Assembly: GCA_958295725.1 (NCBI GenBank)
Contig: OY282368.1
Coordinates: 744,001-808,000, forward strand
From: an uncultured Alphaproteobacteria bacterium
GTDB taxonomy: Bacteria > Pseudomonadota > Alphaproteobacteria > UBA2966
Length of the DNA: 64,000 nucleotides
Direction: 5' to 3'
Part shown: positions 18,847 to 27,073 of the stretch, piece after piece
How positions within the stretch are numbered: the first letter of the stretch is position 1
How the letters are laid out: each line of letters opens with the position of its first letter
Translations under genes and position numbers: made by a program
Notes under the pieces: generated by a model
What the model saw: only the letters and a program-made list of their open reading frames with translations
What the model was told of the DNA's origin: nothing
Databases searched by the model: none

Positions 18847-20100
18847 CTACGGCGCCGCCTTCCGGTCGGATGTCGAACGGGCCGCGCGCCGGGCGATAGC
18901 CTTCCGGTCCCAGCCCAGCCAGTCCCGCAGCGCCTCCTCGGCGTGCTGGTCGAGCAGGGGCGGCGGCGTCATCCCGGCTTGGGCGCCCGACATGAGCCAG
19001 GGCGGGCCCACGACCCGGACTTCGCCGGACGCCGGGTGGTCCAGCGCGCGGACCAGGCCGCGAAAGGCGACCTGCTCGTCCTCCAGCGCCTCGAGATAGG
19101 TGTTCACGCGGGCGTAGGGCAGCCGTTCCGCCTCCAGGGCCTCGACGCACTCGCCGTAGGTGAGCTCCGAGACGCGCCCGGCGGTCCGCCCGTCGAGAAA
19201 CTCCCGCGCGGCGGCGCGGCCCGCGCTTCCGGCGTACCGGGGATCGTCGGCGAGATCGTCGAAGCCCATGGCCCGGCAGAAACGGGGCCAGTGGCGGTCG
19301 TTCTGGACGATCAGCGAGAGGTGGACGCCGTCCCTGGTCCTGTAGGTGTTGGCGGGGACGCGCATGGGGTTCTGGTTGCCGTGGCGGCCGGGGTTGCGCC
19401 CGGCCTGCAAGGACTCGCCCATGCGGGGGCCCAGCGCCGCGAGCGTCGCGTCCTGCATGGAGACGTCGATGTATCGCCCCTTGCCGTCGCGCCTCACGGC
19501 ATGGAGGGCGCCGACGATGGCGTAGGCCGAGAACATGCCCGCCATGACGTCGCAGAGCGGCGCGCCCACCATCGTCGGCGGGGCGTCGGGCTCGCCGTTG
19601 ACCGTCATCAGGCCGGTGACCGCCTGGATCATGGGATCGAGTGCGTAGCGGTCCCGCGACGGCCCGGTCTGGCCGAAGCCCGCCAGGCTGCAATAGACCA
19701 GCCCGGGGTTGAGCGGCCGCAGGTCCTCCCAACCCATACCGAGGCGGCGGGCCGTTCCCGGGGAGAAGTTCTCCACGACGACGTCGGCGACCTTTGCGAG
19801 GTCCCGCCCGATGGCGCGGTCGCCGGGGTCCTTGAGATCGAGGGCGATGCTCTTCTTCGAGCGGTTGTTGGCGTAGAAGTAGTCCTCGTGGTTCTCGCGG
19901 CCGGGATAACGCCCCACGGATCGCAGATCGTCGCCGCGTCCGGGCGGCTCGATCTTGAGGACCTCGGCGCCGAGATCGGCGAGCATCAGCGTCGCGTAAG
20001 GTCCCGCGATGACCTGCGTCAGGTCGACGACCCGGAACCCGGCGAGGGGCGGCCGGTCGTCCGGGTCCTCCGCCGCGGCGGTCATGCCCTCCCGCGACAC
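18847..20100 (-). CDS. CaiB/BaiF family (class III) CoA-transferase
   Basis: This 417-residue CoA-transferase moves CoA between carboxylic acids. Family landmarks are GFRVVDLTQVIAGPYATLMLAD at the N-terminus, LGAEVLKIEPPGRGDD, VVVENFSPGTARRLGM, and ALDPMIQAVTG containing the likely catalytic Asp155. The start is given as the GTG at 20100; an ATG at 20085 (MTAAAEDP) is possible, though GGGAGG lies very close to it. The gene lies 12 bases after a crotonase-fold gene on the same strand, suggesting a short acyl-CoA pathway in which this enzyme activates the acid. Substrate unknown. Confidence 0.9.
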   Translation of the reverse strand: MSREGMTAAAEDPDDRPPLAGFRVVDLTQVIAGPYATLMLADLGAEVLKIEPPGRGDDLRSVGRYPGRENHEDYFYANNRSKKSIALDLKDPGDRAIGRDLAKVADVVVENFSPGTARRLGMGWEDLRPLNPGLVYCSLAGFGQTGPSRDRYALDPMIQAVTGLMTVNGEPDAPPTMVGAPLCDVMAGMFSAYAIVGALHAVRRDGKGRYIDVSMQDATLAALGPRMGESLQAGRNPGRHGNQNPMRVPANTYRTRDGVHLSLIVQNDRHWPRFCRAMGFDDLADDPRYAGSAGRAAAREFLDGRTAGRVSELTYGECVEALEAERLPYARVNTYLEALEDEQVAFRGLVRALDHPASGEVRVVGPPWLMSGAQAGMTPPPLLDQHAEEALRDWLGWDRKAIARRAARSTSDRKAAP

Positions 20101-20112
20101 GGCACGGCGGCG

Positions 20113-20901
20113 CTACTCGCCTCGCCAGACGGGATCGCGCTTCTCCCTGAAGGCGAGGATGCCTTCCTTGGAGTCCTCGCTCTCCAGAACCCGGTCGGCG
20201 ATCTGGCGGGCGAGCCGCAGACGCGCTTCCAGGGGGAGTTCGAGGCACCGGCGGGCGGCCTCCTTCAGGCCCTGCACGGCGAGCGGCGCGTTCGCGAGGA
20301 TCTCGCCCGCCCAGCGCTCGGCCGTCTCCATGAGCTCGTCCTTGCCGCCCTTGACGATCTCGTTGCAGAGACCGAGACGCCAGGCTTCCTCCGGCAATAT
20401 CTGCTTGCCGCGCAGCAGGTAGCCCATCGCCGTCGGCCAGACCATCGCGTGCGCCCCCTGCGTCGGACCCGACACCGACGAGATGCCGCGTTTGACCTGG
20501 GGCCAGCCGATACTGGCGTTCTCGGTCATCAGCACGATGTCCGAGCTCAGCGCGAAGCCCGCGCCCTGGGCCATGCAGGCGCCCTGAAGCGCCACGATGA
20601 TCGGCTTGTAGACGGTCCGCATGTACACGAAGAGCTCGTCGTTGGAATGGACGGTGCCGTCGTCGGTGTCGGGATCCACCTGCTCGAGGAGGTCCTTTCC
20701 GGCGCAGAAGATCTTGCCCTCGGCGTCGATGATCGCGAGCCAGATATCCGGATTGGTCTTGATGTCGAACAGGGCGTTCTGGATTTCCTTACGCATCTGG
20801 CGGGTGAGCGCGTTCGCCTTCTCGGGCCGCTTCAACGTGATGCGCGCGATGTGGTCCTCGACCTCGTAGCTCGTCTGTTCGCGGTTGATGATCAGTGCCA
20901 T
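20113..20901 (-). CDS. crotonase-fold (enoyl-CoA hydratase/isomerase family) protein lacking both hydratase glutamates
   Basis: This 262-residue crotonase has the oxyanion-hole segments KIFCAGKDLLEQ (residues 63-74) and ACMAQGAGFALSSDIVL (108-124). In classical enoyl-CoA hydratase two glutamates act in catalysis. By motif alignment the first (P-E in GxPE) is Gln135 here (SIGWPQVKRG) and the second falls at Gly160 (AMGYLLRGKQI). Simple hydratase activity is therefore unlikely; other crotonase reactions (isomerase, decarboxylase, hydrolase) are possible. It is probably co-transcribed with the downstream CoA-transferase. The start is clear: MALIINREQ is the first in-frame codon after the gap. 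Confidence 0.88.
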   Translation of the reverse strand: MALIINREQTSYEVEDHIARITLKRPEKANALTRQMRKEIQNALFDIKTNPDIWLAIIDAEGKIFCAGKDLLEQVDPDTDDGTVHSNDELFVYMRTVYKPIIVALQGACMAQGAGFALSSDIVLMTENASIGWPQVKRGISSVSGPTQGAHAMVWPTAMGYLLRGKQILPEEAWRLGLCNEIVKGGKDELMETAERWAGEILANAPLAVQGLKEAARRCLELPLEARLRLARQIADRVLESEDSKEGILAFREKRDPVWRGE

Positions 20902-20977
20902 GCTTCGTCCTTTCCGTCGCCCGGGCGCGGGCGGAGCGCACTTCCCGTACCGGGGCGGTCGGACCGGGTCAAGTCCC

Positions 20978-21004
20978 TGTCCTGGTTCGATACGTATGAA
21001 ACTG
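20978..21004 (+). repeat. degenerate IS481-like terminal repeat
   Basis: TGTCCTGGTTC is followed by a sequence resembling the ends at 49330-49354 and 37561-37585 but with several changes (GATACGTATGAAAC against AGGACATATGAGAC). No transposase is next to it, so it looks like a solo relic. Confidence 0.5.
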
Positions 21005-21031
21005 CCGGCCCGCGGGCCGCGGGCCGGGACG

Positions 21032-22123
21032 TCACGGCCGACGCGCCGCGCCCTTCGCCACGCGGAGGCGGCGCAACAGCTCGCCGTGGTCGGGGGGGAT
21101 CCGGTACGGCGCGCAGCGCGCGATGTCTTCCTCGAGGCTCTCCCACTGGAGGATGTCGAGCTGGTCGGCGGTGAACCGCTCGAAGACGCGGGCGTCGCCC
21201 ATCTGCGCGACCGGGTTGCAGGACCCGCGCGCGAAGGCCACCGTCGGTGCGGTCTCGGGCGTGAGGACGTGTTCCAGGAACGCCAGCGCGGGCGCCGTGT
21301 CGCCCCCGTGGTCGACGACCGACGTCACCTCCAGGAACACGATGGCGCCCTTGCCGTTGACCGGCCCCGAGCGCGGGGTGACGGCGCGGATGCGGCGGTG
21401 GCCGTCCCGGCGGGCGGGAGAGGCGGTGTACATGCCGCCGGACAGGTAGAACCCGATGGCGCCGTCGACCAGCGCCCGGTTCATCTCGATGTGATCGGCG
21501 GTGACCGCCGCCGCGCCCGCGAACCATTGCCGGGCCTTGGCCTCGAAGGCGTCCAGTTGCTCCGCCGGGAGCGCGTCGAAGGGATCGAGGCCGGCGGCGA
21601 AACAGATGTGGAAGATATTGAAGTCGTCGTATTCGAGGACTCCGTACCGTCCCCTGTTGGCCGGGTCGTCCGCCAGCAGGAACCCTTCCGATTCCGCCGT
21701 GTCCCGCGCGATCCGGCCTTCGTCGATCACGATGTTGAACGGGCCGAAGCGCTGGCAGACGCCGATGATGTCGTTCCCGTCCCGGCTTCGGGTCCACCGG
21801 TAGAGGTCGTCGAATTGCGGCAGCAGGCGGTCGTACTCGTCCGCGAACCGGTCCCGGGGGAGCGCGCGGATTGCGCCCGCCGGATAAAGCGTCTCGCGCG
21901 CGAACGGGTTGTTCAGATTGACGACGTCCCAGGACGAGCGCTCCGGTCCGACGACGCGGGCCGCCGTATCCGCGTCGGAAACGATCGTCTCGGCGCGGAC
22001 GGAATAGCCGTGCCGTTCCGTGAACGGCTCGATGACGTTCGGGTCCTCGTAGCCTTCCCAGCAGAGGATGTTGAGATCGGCGCGCTCCGGCATCGGGGGA
22101 TCGGGCGTTCGTGGCGTCGGCAT
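21032..22123 (-). CDS. PotD-like extracellular solute-binding protein without a signal peptide
   Basis: The protein (363 residues) looks like a spermidine/putrescine-type (family 1) binding protein: ADLNILCWEGYEDPNVIEPF at the start of the fold, SSWDVVNLNNPF, NFVxxL-like later parts, and DHGGDTAPALAFLEHVLTPE. Such proteins carry an N-terminal signal, but here only about 15 polar residues (MPTPRTPDPPMPERA) precede the fold. The 37 bases before the ATG leave no room for one, because the upstream gene ends there. No permease or ATPase gene is adjacent. It may be cytoplasmic, acting as a ligand sensor or enzyme, or the leader may have been lost. Family confidence is good; role unknown. Confidence 0.75.
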   Translation of the reverse strand: MPTPRTPDPPMPERADLNILCWEGYEDPNVIEPFTERHGYSVRAETIVSDADTAARVVGPERSSWDVVNLNNPFARETLYPAGAIRALPRDRFADEYDRLLPQFDDLYRWTRSRDGNDIIGVCQRFGPFNIVIDEGRIARDTAESEGFLLADDPANRGRYGVLEYDDFNIFHICFAAGLDPFDALPAEQLDAFEAKARQWFAGAAAVTADHIEMNRALVDGAIGFYLSGGMYTASPARRDGHRRIRAVTPRSGPVNGKGAIVFLEVTSVVDHGGDTAPALAFLEHVLTPETAPTVAFARGSCNPVAQMGDARVFERFTADQLDILQWESLEEDIARCAPYRIPPDHGELLRRLRVAKGAARRP

Positions 22124-22160
22124 CTGGGGGCGGGAGGCCGGTATCGGACGGTCCGGCCCC

Positions 22161-22568
22161 TTACGCCTCCCGTCTTTCGCGGCGCGCTATGCGCCAGTGA
22201 GGGAGGAAAAGCATCAGGGAGATCAGGCCGAAAATGGCGCAACGGATGATGCTCTGTATGCCGTCGCGCCGTTCCCGCTCCAGCGCTTCCAGGAACGCCT
22301 GCCGCCGCCGTTCCGCGATTTCCGCGTCCGAGGGCGGTCCATTGGCCCGCCGCCCGCTCTCGTCTCCCGGGAAACGGCTCCACTCGGACAGGTGCTCCCG
22401 GTAGGCGTCGTCGGACTGGTAGCGCTGGTATTCGTAGGCGGGCATCGTCAGCTTCGGCCACGTCGCCTGGAGAATGCCGTAGACCGCGATGCCCCCGGAG
22501 ATGAGCAGCGGGACGATCAGCAGACCGCAAACGGCGAGGGCGTAGACGTGGAGCGCAGATTTTTTCAT
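22161..22568 (-). CDS. small two-helix membrane protein of unknown function
   Basis: This 135-residue protein has a membrane helix at about residues 8-32 (VYALAVCGLLIVPLLISGG), a polar middle with Tyr-rich YEYQRYQSDDAYREHL, a charged helix (RRRQAFLEALERERRDG) and a second membrane helix near 108-125 (CAIFGLISLMLFLPHW). Both termini are probably cytoplasmic. I do not recognise a family. It lies between the rhodanese and the PotD-like gene on the same strand, 75 and 37 bases away, so it may be a membrane partner of one of them. Confidence 0.7.
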   Translation of the reverse strand: MKKSALHVYALAVCGLLIVPLLISGGIAVYGILQATWPKLTMPAYEYQRYQSDDAYREHLSEWSRFPGDESGRRANGPPSDAEIAERRRQAFLEALERERRDGIQSIIRCAIFGLISLMLFLPHWRIARRERREA

Positions 22569-22643
22569 GGCGGGCGCATTTCCGGGTTGGCGCGCGGGTA
22601 GCGGTCGTCGCGGACCGTCTCGATAGTCTCCCGTGCGTCGCGG

Positions 22644-24248
22644 CTATGCCGGGCCGGGGCGGACGATGTCGAACCGCGCGTCGCCGTCGCGCTCCACCTG
22701 CGCGACGAGGCCGGTCTCCCAGGCGAGGTAATCCCGCATGGCCCGCTCGACGTCCGTGTCCCGGTCGTAGGCGCTCGGGTAGTGGTCGTCTGGTTCCTGC
22801 GCCATGTTCTCGAAGCCGCCGGTCAGCGGATAGCCGAGATCGCGCCACGCGAGGGTTCCTCCCGTCAGGACCTTGACCGGCGTGTCCGTCGCGGCCTCCG
22901 CTTCCGGCGCCGCCAGCCGGGCCAGGGTCCCGTCCTCCGATGCCAGAACGAGGAGGGAAGTCGCTCGGACCTTCGGCAGAGTGTCCGGGAGCCTGGCGCG
23001 CGTCGAGTACCACGCGCCGGGAACGTGTCCGGCCTTGTAGGCATGACTGTCGGACAGGTCGACCACGGCCGCGTCGCCGGCGTCGAGCGCGCGCTTCAGG
23101 CCCGCGGGCGAAATCTCCGCGGCTTCGATCTCGTCCAGGCCGGGGATCTCGGGGGAATGGGCACCGGCGACGAGGTCGCCGGACCCGAGCCCGTCCCGGA
23201 GAACCACCGTGTCCCGCCAGCCCATCTGCGACAGCCACGACGCGGTCATCGTGGCGCGAACGGCCGTATCGTCGATCAGCACGACCCGCGCGCCCCGGGT
23301 GGCCATGTACGAATCCGTGCTCTGGACGAGCTGGCCGCCCGGCGCGTGACGCGAGCCGCGCAGGTGGCCTCCGGCATACTCCTCCGGGTGGCGCACGTCG
23401 AGGAGATAGAGGGTGCGGGAGTCGGCCTCCCGGCGCCACTCCTCGAGCGTGTCGAGGCCGATACGGCTCACGCCGAATCGCGCGGCGACGTCGTCCGCCA
23501 TGGCCCGCGCCCGCTCCGCTTCGCCGGCGCCGGGCTCGGGCGCGAGGCGCGTCGCTCCGCGCTCGAGCTCGAGGCCGGCGAGACGCCATCCCATGGTTCC
23601 GTTGCGCAGCGCCCTGACCGGGTTGGGGAGGCCGGCGTTGATCAGCGACTGGGCCCCGATGATGCTCCGCGTCCGCCCGGCGCAGTTGACGATGACCTGC
23701 GTTGCCGGGTTCGGGACGAGCGTGCGCGCCCGGTAGGCGAGTTCGGCCCCGGGCACGTTGATCGCGCCGGGAACGGTCATGTGCAGGTACTCGTCGAGGG
23801 GGCGCGAATCCAGCACGATCACGTCCTCGCTGGCGGCGCGCTTGGCGCACAGCTCTTCCGCGGTGATGTCGGGCGTTCCGTCGATATGCTCGACGAATTC
23901 GCCGAAGGCCTTGCTCGGCACCGACACGCCGCTGAACAGCTCGTAGCCGGCGTCGCTCCAGCCCTGCACGCCGCCTTCCAGCACGGCCACGTCGGAATAC
24001 CCGAACCCTTCCAGCCTGTCCGCCGCCCGGTCGGCGAGTCCTTCGCCCGCGTCCGTGAGCACGATGCGCGTGCCGCGGCGCGGAACGAGGTCGCGAATAC
24101 GCAATTCGAGATGGCTCAGCGGCAGGCAGCTCGAGAAGAAGAGGTGGGCGCGACCGAAGCCGCCTTGCTCGCGCGCGTCCAGAAGCGCGAGTTCTCCGCC
24201 GTCGTTGATCAGCGCCTTGAGGCTGGGCGCGCTTATGCTCCGGGGCAT
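22644..24248 (-). CDS. four-domain rhodanese-like sulfurtransferase with a single active-site cysteine
   Basis: The protein has four rhodanese domains in 534 residues, each with the LLDAR/VLDSR/LLDVR/VVDLS strand and a GG-x-x-GW/GG-TLAW closing motif. Only domain two has an active-loop cysteine: Cys189 in QVIVNCAGRTRS. The matching loops read LTDAGEG (domain 1), LIDDTAV (domain 3) and LASEDGT (domain 4), so those domains are probably structural or binding. Rhodaneses carry sulfane sulfur as a persulfide. The gene begins 22 bases after a cysteine-dioxygenase-like cupin, which supports a role in sulfur-compound breakdown. A start at MPRSIS fits the domain boundary. Confidence 0.88.
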   Translation of the reverse strand: MPRSISAPSLKALINDGGELALLDAREQGGFGRAHLFFSSCLPLSHLELRIRDLVPRRGTRIVLTDAGEGLADRAADRLEGFGYSDVAVLEGGVQGWSDAGYELFSGVSVPSKAFGEFVEHIDGTPDITAEELCAKRAASEDVIVLDSRPLDEYLHMTVPGAINVPGAELAYRARTLVPNPATQVIVNCAGRTRSIIGAQSLINAGLPNPVRALRNGTMGWRLAGLELERGATRLAPEPGAGEAERARAMADDVAARFGVSRIGLDTLEEWRREADSRTLYLLDVRHPEEYAGGHLRGSRHAPGGQLVQSTDSYMATRGARVVLIDDTAVRATMTASWLSQMGWRDTVVLRDGLGSGDLVAGAHSPEIPGLDEIEAAEISPAGLKRALDAGDAAVVDLSDSHAYKAGHVPGAWYSTRARLPDTLPKVRATSLLVLASEDGTLARLAAPEAEAATDTPVKVLTGGTLAWRDLGYPLTGGFENMAQEPDDHYPSAYDRDTDVERAMRDYLAWETGLVAQVERDGDARFDIVRPGPA

Positions 24249-24270
24249 GGTCCGGCGTCCGTCCGGGCCG

Positions 24271-24879
24271 CTACGCCGTCGCTCCGGACCCGCCGCCGTA
24301 GCGGTCGGCCGTGCCGGCTTCCAGATCGAAGCCGAGCCGGTCGGGAATGGCGTCCAGCGACTTCCCGTACATGTGGAGATGGAGGGTCGGCGTGTCGCCC
24401 GTGACCGCGATGCTGTGGATGTCGTCCGGCATCAACGCCACGCCCACGCCCGGCCTCACCACGGTCTCGTCCGTCTGTTTCAGGGTTGCCTTGCCGGGGT
24501 CGGCGCCGTCGTCCGTGCGCTCGTAGAACCGGTTGATCTCCTCGCCTTCGACCGCCGCGACGATGGCCCATGTCGTGTGGTTGTGCGGGTTGGTGAGCTT
24601 TCCGGGCCTGATGGAGTTCATGTACAGCGCGAAGCGCTTGTCGGCGTCCTCCGACAGGAGGTAGCGGATATTGGAGGTATCGCCTTCCGGCGGCGGGAAA
24701 TCGCTCTTGGGAAAGAGCTCCTTCCGCGTGGCGAGTTTGTAGAGCTCCTCGCGCATGTCGTTCAATGCGTCGCGTGTGACGCCGCGCGTTCTCTCGATCT
24801 CACGCACGCGCGCCAGCATGTCGGCGACCGCGGCGGCGCGTCGGTCCGTGATCGAGGCGTTCGGCTCGGTGACGGTCAT
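24271..24879 (-). CDS. cysteine-dioxygenase-like cupin protein
   Basis: This 202-residue cupin carries the metal-binding histidines of the cysteine dioxygenase family: His99 and His101 in NPHNHTTWAIVAAVEGEE, and His155 in PDDIHSIAV. A helical N-terminus (residues 15-60) precedes the barrel. Enzymes of this group add oxygen to thiols such as cysteine or 3-mercaptopropionate; which one is not clear. The ATG at 24879 follows GGGGAGCGG. It heads a probable operon with the rhodanese, consistent with thiol oxidation and sulfur transfer. The long AT-rich region upstream probably holds its promoter. Confidence 0.82.
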   Translation of the reverse strand: MTVTEPNASITDRRAAAVADMLARVREIERTRGVTRDALNDMREELYKLATRKELFPKSDFPPPEGDTSNIRYLLSEDADKRFALYMNSIRPGKLTNPHNHTTWAIVAAVEGEEINRFYERTDDGADPGKATLKQTDETVVRPGVGVALMPDDIHSIAVTGDTPTLHLHMYGKSLDAIPDRLGFDLEAGTADRYGGGSGATA

Positions 24880-25099
24880 GGCCCGCTCCCCGGAAAGGAT
24901 CGTCGTTCGGCTCACTATATCGCCATGTCCGGGCCCGCGCAGCACCGTTCGGCCGTGCGATGAGGTCGTATCCGCATGACGGCTGGAGGCGGCCGCCACG
25001 GTGGCCGTCGTCGCCTTTTCCGGCGCGGGCGTCTGGCCGCGGCGGTGGCGGCATTGCCGCGCATGGCGATGTCTCTGTTCCCGTTCGAGGAACAACATA

Positions 25100-25134
25100 G
25101 GAATTTTCTTGGCGCGAGTCAACAGGAAAATTCC
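25100..25134. promoter_or_regulatory. inverted repeat, candidate operator
   Basis: GGAATTTTC (25100-25108) and GAAAATTCC (25126-25134) form perfect 9-bp arms around 17 bases. The site lies about 220 bases before the cupin start in an AT-rich patch. It could be bound by a dimeric regulator; which one is unknown. Confidence 0.4.
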
Positions 25135-25302
25135 ATTATAGAGAAAATTTTTCCAATCGTATGAGTGTGGACGCCGGTCGCATGTCCATGCCGCGTGTCT
25201 GTGCGGATCCTCTTCCTGATAATGCCTTCGATATACCATATATTGATTTACGTGGCCATATACTACAATATCTTGTGTTTTTGGCCGGAATGTCACATGC
25301 GG

Positions 25303-25451
25303 CCCGACGGTGTGCGGATTGTGCGATTCCGATCCGGCGTCGCGCCGTGTTGTCGATACTCCTCCCCCCTTGGCGGGGGAAAGGTCGGGAAGGTGGACCG
25401 CGACCTCGCGGCGCGCGGGGCTCGTGCCCCGACGGTGTGCGGATTGTGCGA
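25303..25451. repeat. pair of 24-bp direct repeats
   Basis: The same 24 bases (CCCGACGGTGTGCGGATTGT plus GCGA) occur at 25303-25326 and 25428-25451, 125 bases apart, on either side of a REP-like palindrome. This pattern suggests a duplicated mobile intergenic element. Confidence 0.65.
25360..25396. repeat. GC-rich intergenic palindromic repeat (REP-like), copy 2
   Basis: The sequence CTCCCCCC, TTGGCGGGGGAAAGG, TCGGGAAGG matches the copy at 6246-6284 in plan, with small changes. It sits between the two 24-bp repeats. Confidence 0.6.
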
Positions 25452-25606
25452 ATCGCCACGCCGGGACGGCGCCCCGCGCGACACGGCGCGGCGGGCCGAT
25501 GACCCGCATGGGGGGCCTTCTCCGAACCGGGTCGTGTCGACAGGCGTTGAAGCGTCGGCGCGAATCGTGTGTAAAAAGGGCGTGCGGAGCGCGGGGAGGG
25601 ACCTGG

Positions 25607-25975
25607 ATGCCGATCGTGCGCGTGGATATCCCGGAGGGGTATACGGATGCCCACAAGGAACGGCTGCGGCGGGGGATCAGGCGGGCGGTCGACGAGGCGC
25701 TGGCTCCCGCCCGGGAGGAGAGGTTTCCCGCGACCGGGAAATGGGTCTACGTCTCCGTTCGCGAGGCCTTCGGCGAGATCGGGGACGGACTGCCCACGGT
25801 GACCGTCGACATCGCGCCCGGCCTGCCCCAGGCGCGGAAGGACCTGTGCGCCAGACTGATTCGCGACGTGTTCGAAACCTACATGAATACCCGGGACGTT
25901 TACGTCCTGCTGAGGACGACGGAGGCCGCGGACCACCTTACCGGGGCCGACGCTCCGCCCGAACGGCGGCCGTGA
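25607..25975 (+). CDS. tautomerase superfamily protein
   Basis: The product (122 residues) starts MPIVRVDIPEGYT, so removal of Met exposes the catalytic Pro of the 4-oxalocrotonate tautomerase/MIF superfamily. It is longer than the 62-residue type and appears to hold two beta-alpha-beta units (the second around GLPTVTVDIAPGLPQARKDLCARLIRDVF). GGGAGGG lies seven bases before the ATG. These enzymes convert keto and enol forms in aromatic or halogenated compound breakdown. The neighbouring amidohydrolase, 56 bases downstream, may act in the same pathway. Substrate unknown. Confidence 0.8.
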   Translation: MPIVRVDIPEGYTDAHKERLRRGIRRAVDEALAPAREERFPATGKWVYVSVREAFGEIGDGLPTVTVDIAPGLPQARKDLCARLIRDVFETYMNTRDVYVLLRTTEAADHLTGADAPPERRP

Positions 25976-26031
25976 CCGCCCGGACCCGGGAATCCCGATG
26001 CCCACCGCGCCACCCCGAACGGAACGCCGTC

Positions 26032-26946
26032 ATGTCTGAAATGTCCGACCTGGAGATCGTCGATGCGCATCATCACTTCTGGGACCTCGACGCCCTCCAC
26101 TATCCGTGGCTGACGGATCGACCGTTGGCGAGCTTTCCGTTCGGCGACTACGACGTCCTGCGGCGCGACTATCTGCCCGAGGACTACTGGCGGGACGCGG
26201 GAGGGCACAACGTCGTCAAGACGGTCCATGTCGAGGCGGAGCGGCACGTCGGCGACCCGCTGGACGAGACGAACTGGCTGACGCGCCTCCACGATAAGGC
26301 CGGCGTGCCGAACGCGGTCGTGGCGTGGGCGCCACTGGCCCGCCCCGAGACCGGGGAGGTCCTCGCCCGGCAGGCCGAAAATCCCCTGGTCAAGGGTATT
26401 CGGACCAAGCCCAGGGTTTCCGGTTCGCCGGGCGAATCGATCGCGGGGGAACCGGGCACCATGCAGGACGACGCATGGCTCGGCGATCTGGCCCTGTTCC
26501 CGAAATACGGGCTGTCCTGGGACATGCGGGTGCCGTACTGGCATCTCGAGGAAGCCGCCGAGGTCGCCCGCGCGCTGCCCGACGTCCGCGCCGTCCTCAA
26601 TCACGCGGGTCTTCCGTGGGACCGCGGGGAGGAGGGCCTGAAACGCTGGCGGCGGGGGATGGAAGCCGTCGCCGCGTGCCCGAACGTCACGACCAAGATT
26701 TCCTTCCTGCTGGTGCCGGGAAGCGCTTGGAGCGACGACGGGAACGCGCGCGTCATCCGCGAGACCATCGAGGTCTTCGGCGTCGACCGCTGCATGTTCG
26801 CCAGCAATTACCCCGTCGACCGGATGGGAGCGTCGTTCGACGCCATCTACTCGCTGTTCAAGCGGACGACGGCCGACCTTCCCGTCGAGGACCGGCGCAA
26901 GCTGTTCGCCGGGAACGCCACGCGAATCTATCGGATCGACGCCTGA
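26032..26946 (+). CDS. amidohydrolase family 2 protein (COG3618-like)
   Basis: This TIM-barrel metal-dependent hydrolase of 304 residues shows the N-terminal metal motif DAHHHFWDLD (residues 11-20), later His in VKTVHVEAERHVGDP, the core KYGLSWDMRVPYWHLEE and the C-terminal Asp/Asn region CMFASNYPVDRMG. It resembles lactonase-type enzymes such as L-fuconolactone hydrolases and 2-pyrone-4,6-dicarboxylate hydrolases. The start at 26032 fits the domain; upstream in-frame sequence is not related. With the tautomerase it suggests ring-cleavage product or sugar-acid metabolism. Confidence 0.85.
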   Translation: MSEMSDLEIVDAHHHFWDLDALHYPWLTDRPLASFPFGDYDVLRRDYLPEDYWRDAGGHNVVKTVHVEAERHVGDPLDETNWLTRLHDKAGVPNAVVAWAPLARPETGEVLARQAENPLVKGIRTKPRVSGSPGESIAGEPGTMQDDAWLGDLALFPKYGLSWDMRVPYWHLEEAAEVARALPDVRAVLNHAGLPWDRGEEGLKRWRRGMEAVAACPNVTTKISFLLVPGSAWSDDGNARVIRETIEVFGVDRCMFASNYPVDRMGASFDAIYSLFKRTTADLPVEDRRKLFAGNATRIYRIDA

Positions 26947-27050
26947 AACGGCCCGGACGCCGGGAAGGGGGTGGATCGCGGTTCCGTAACCCGGCGAGGT
27001 AATGGGGGGAGGGCGCCGTGACCGAACCGCAAGTCATCCCCGACGACAGC

Positions 27051-27067
27051 TGTCCTGGTTCAGGACA
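27051..27067 (+). repeat. solo IS481-like terminal repeat next to the suf promoter
   Basis: TGTCCTGGTTCAGGACA, itself a palindrome around GTT, matches the first 17 bases of the relic ends at 49330 and (inverted) 37569. No transposase lies nearby. It ends six bases before the -35 box of the suf promoter. Confidence 0.7.
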
Positions 27068-27073
27068 CATAAC

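Larger units (their letters stand above)
24880..25606. other. long divergent intergenic region, partly AT-rich
   Basis: The gap separates the cupin operon (minus) from the tautomerase (plus). The part from about 25085 to 25290 is strikingly AT-rich against its surroundings and contains an inverted repeat at 25100-25134. The part from 25303 to 25451 holds a 24-bp direct repeat and a REP-like palindrome. No convincing gene is seen. Confidence 0.6.
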
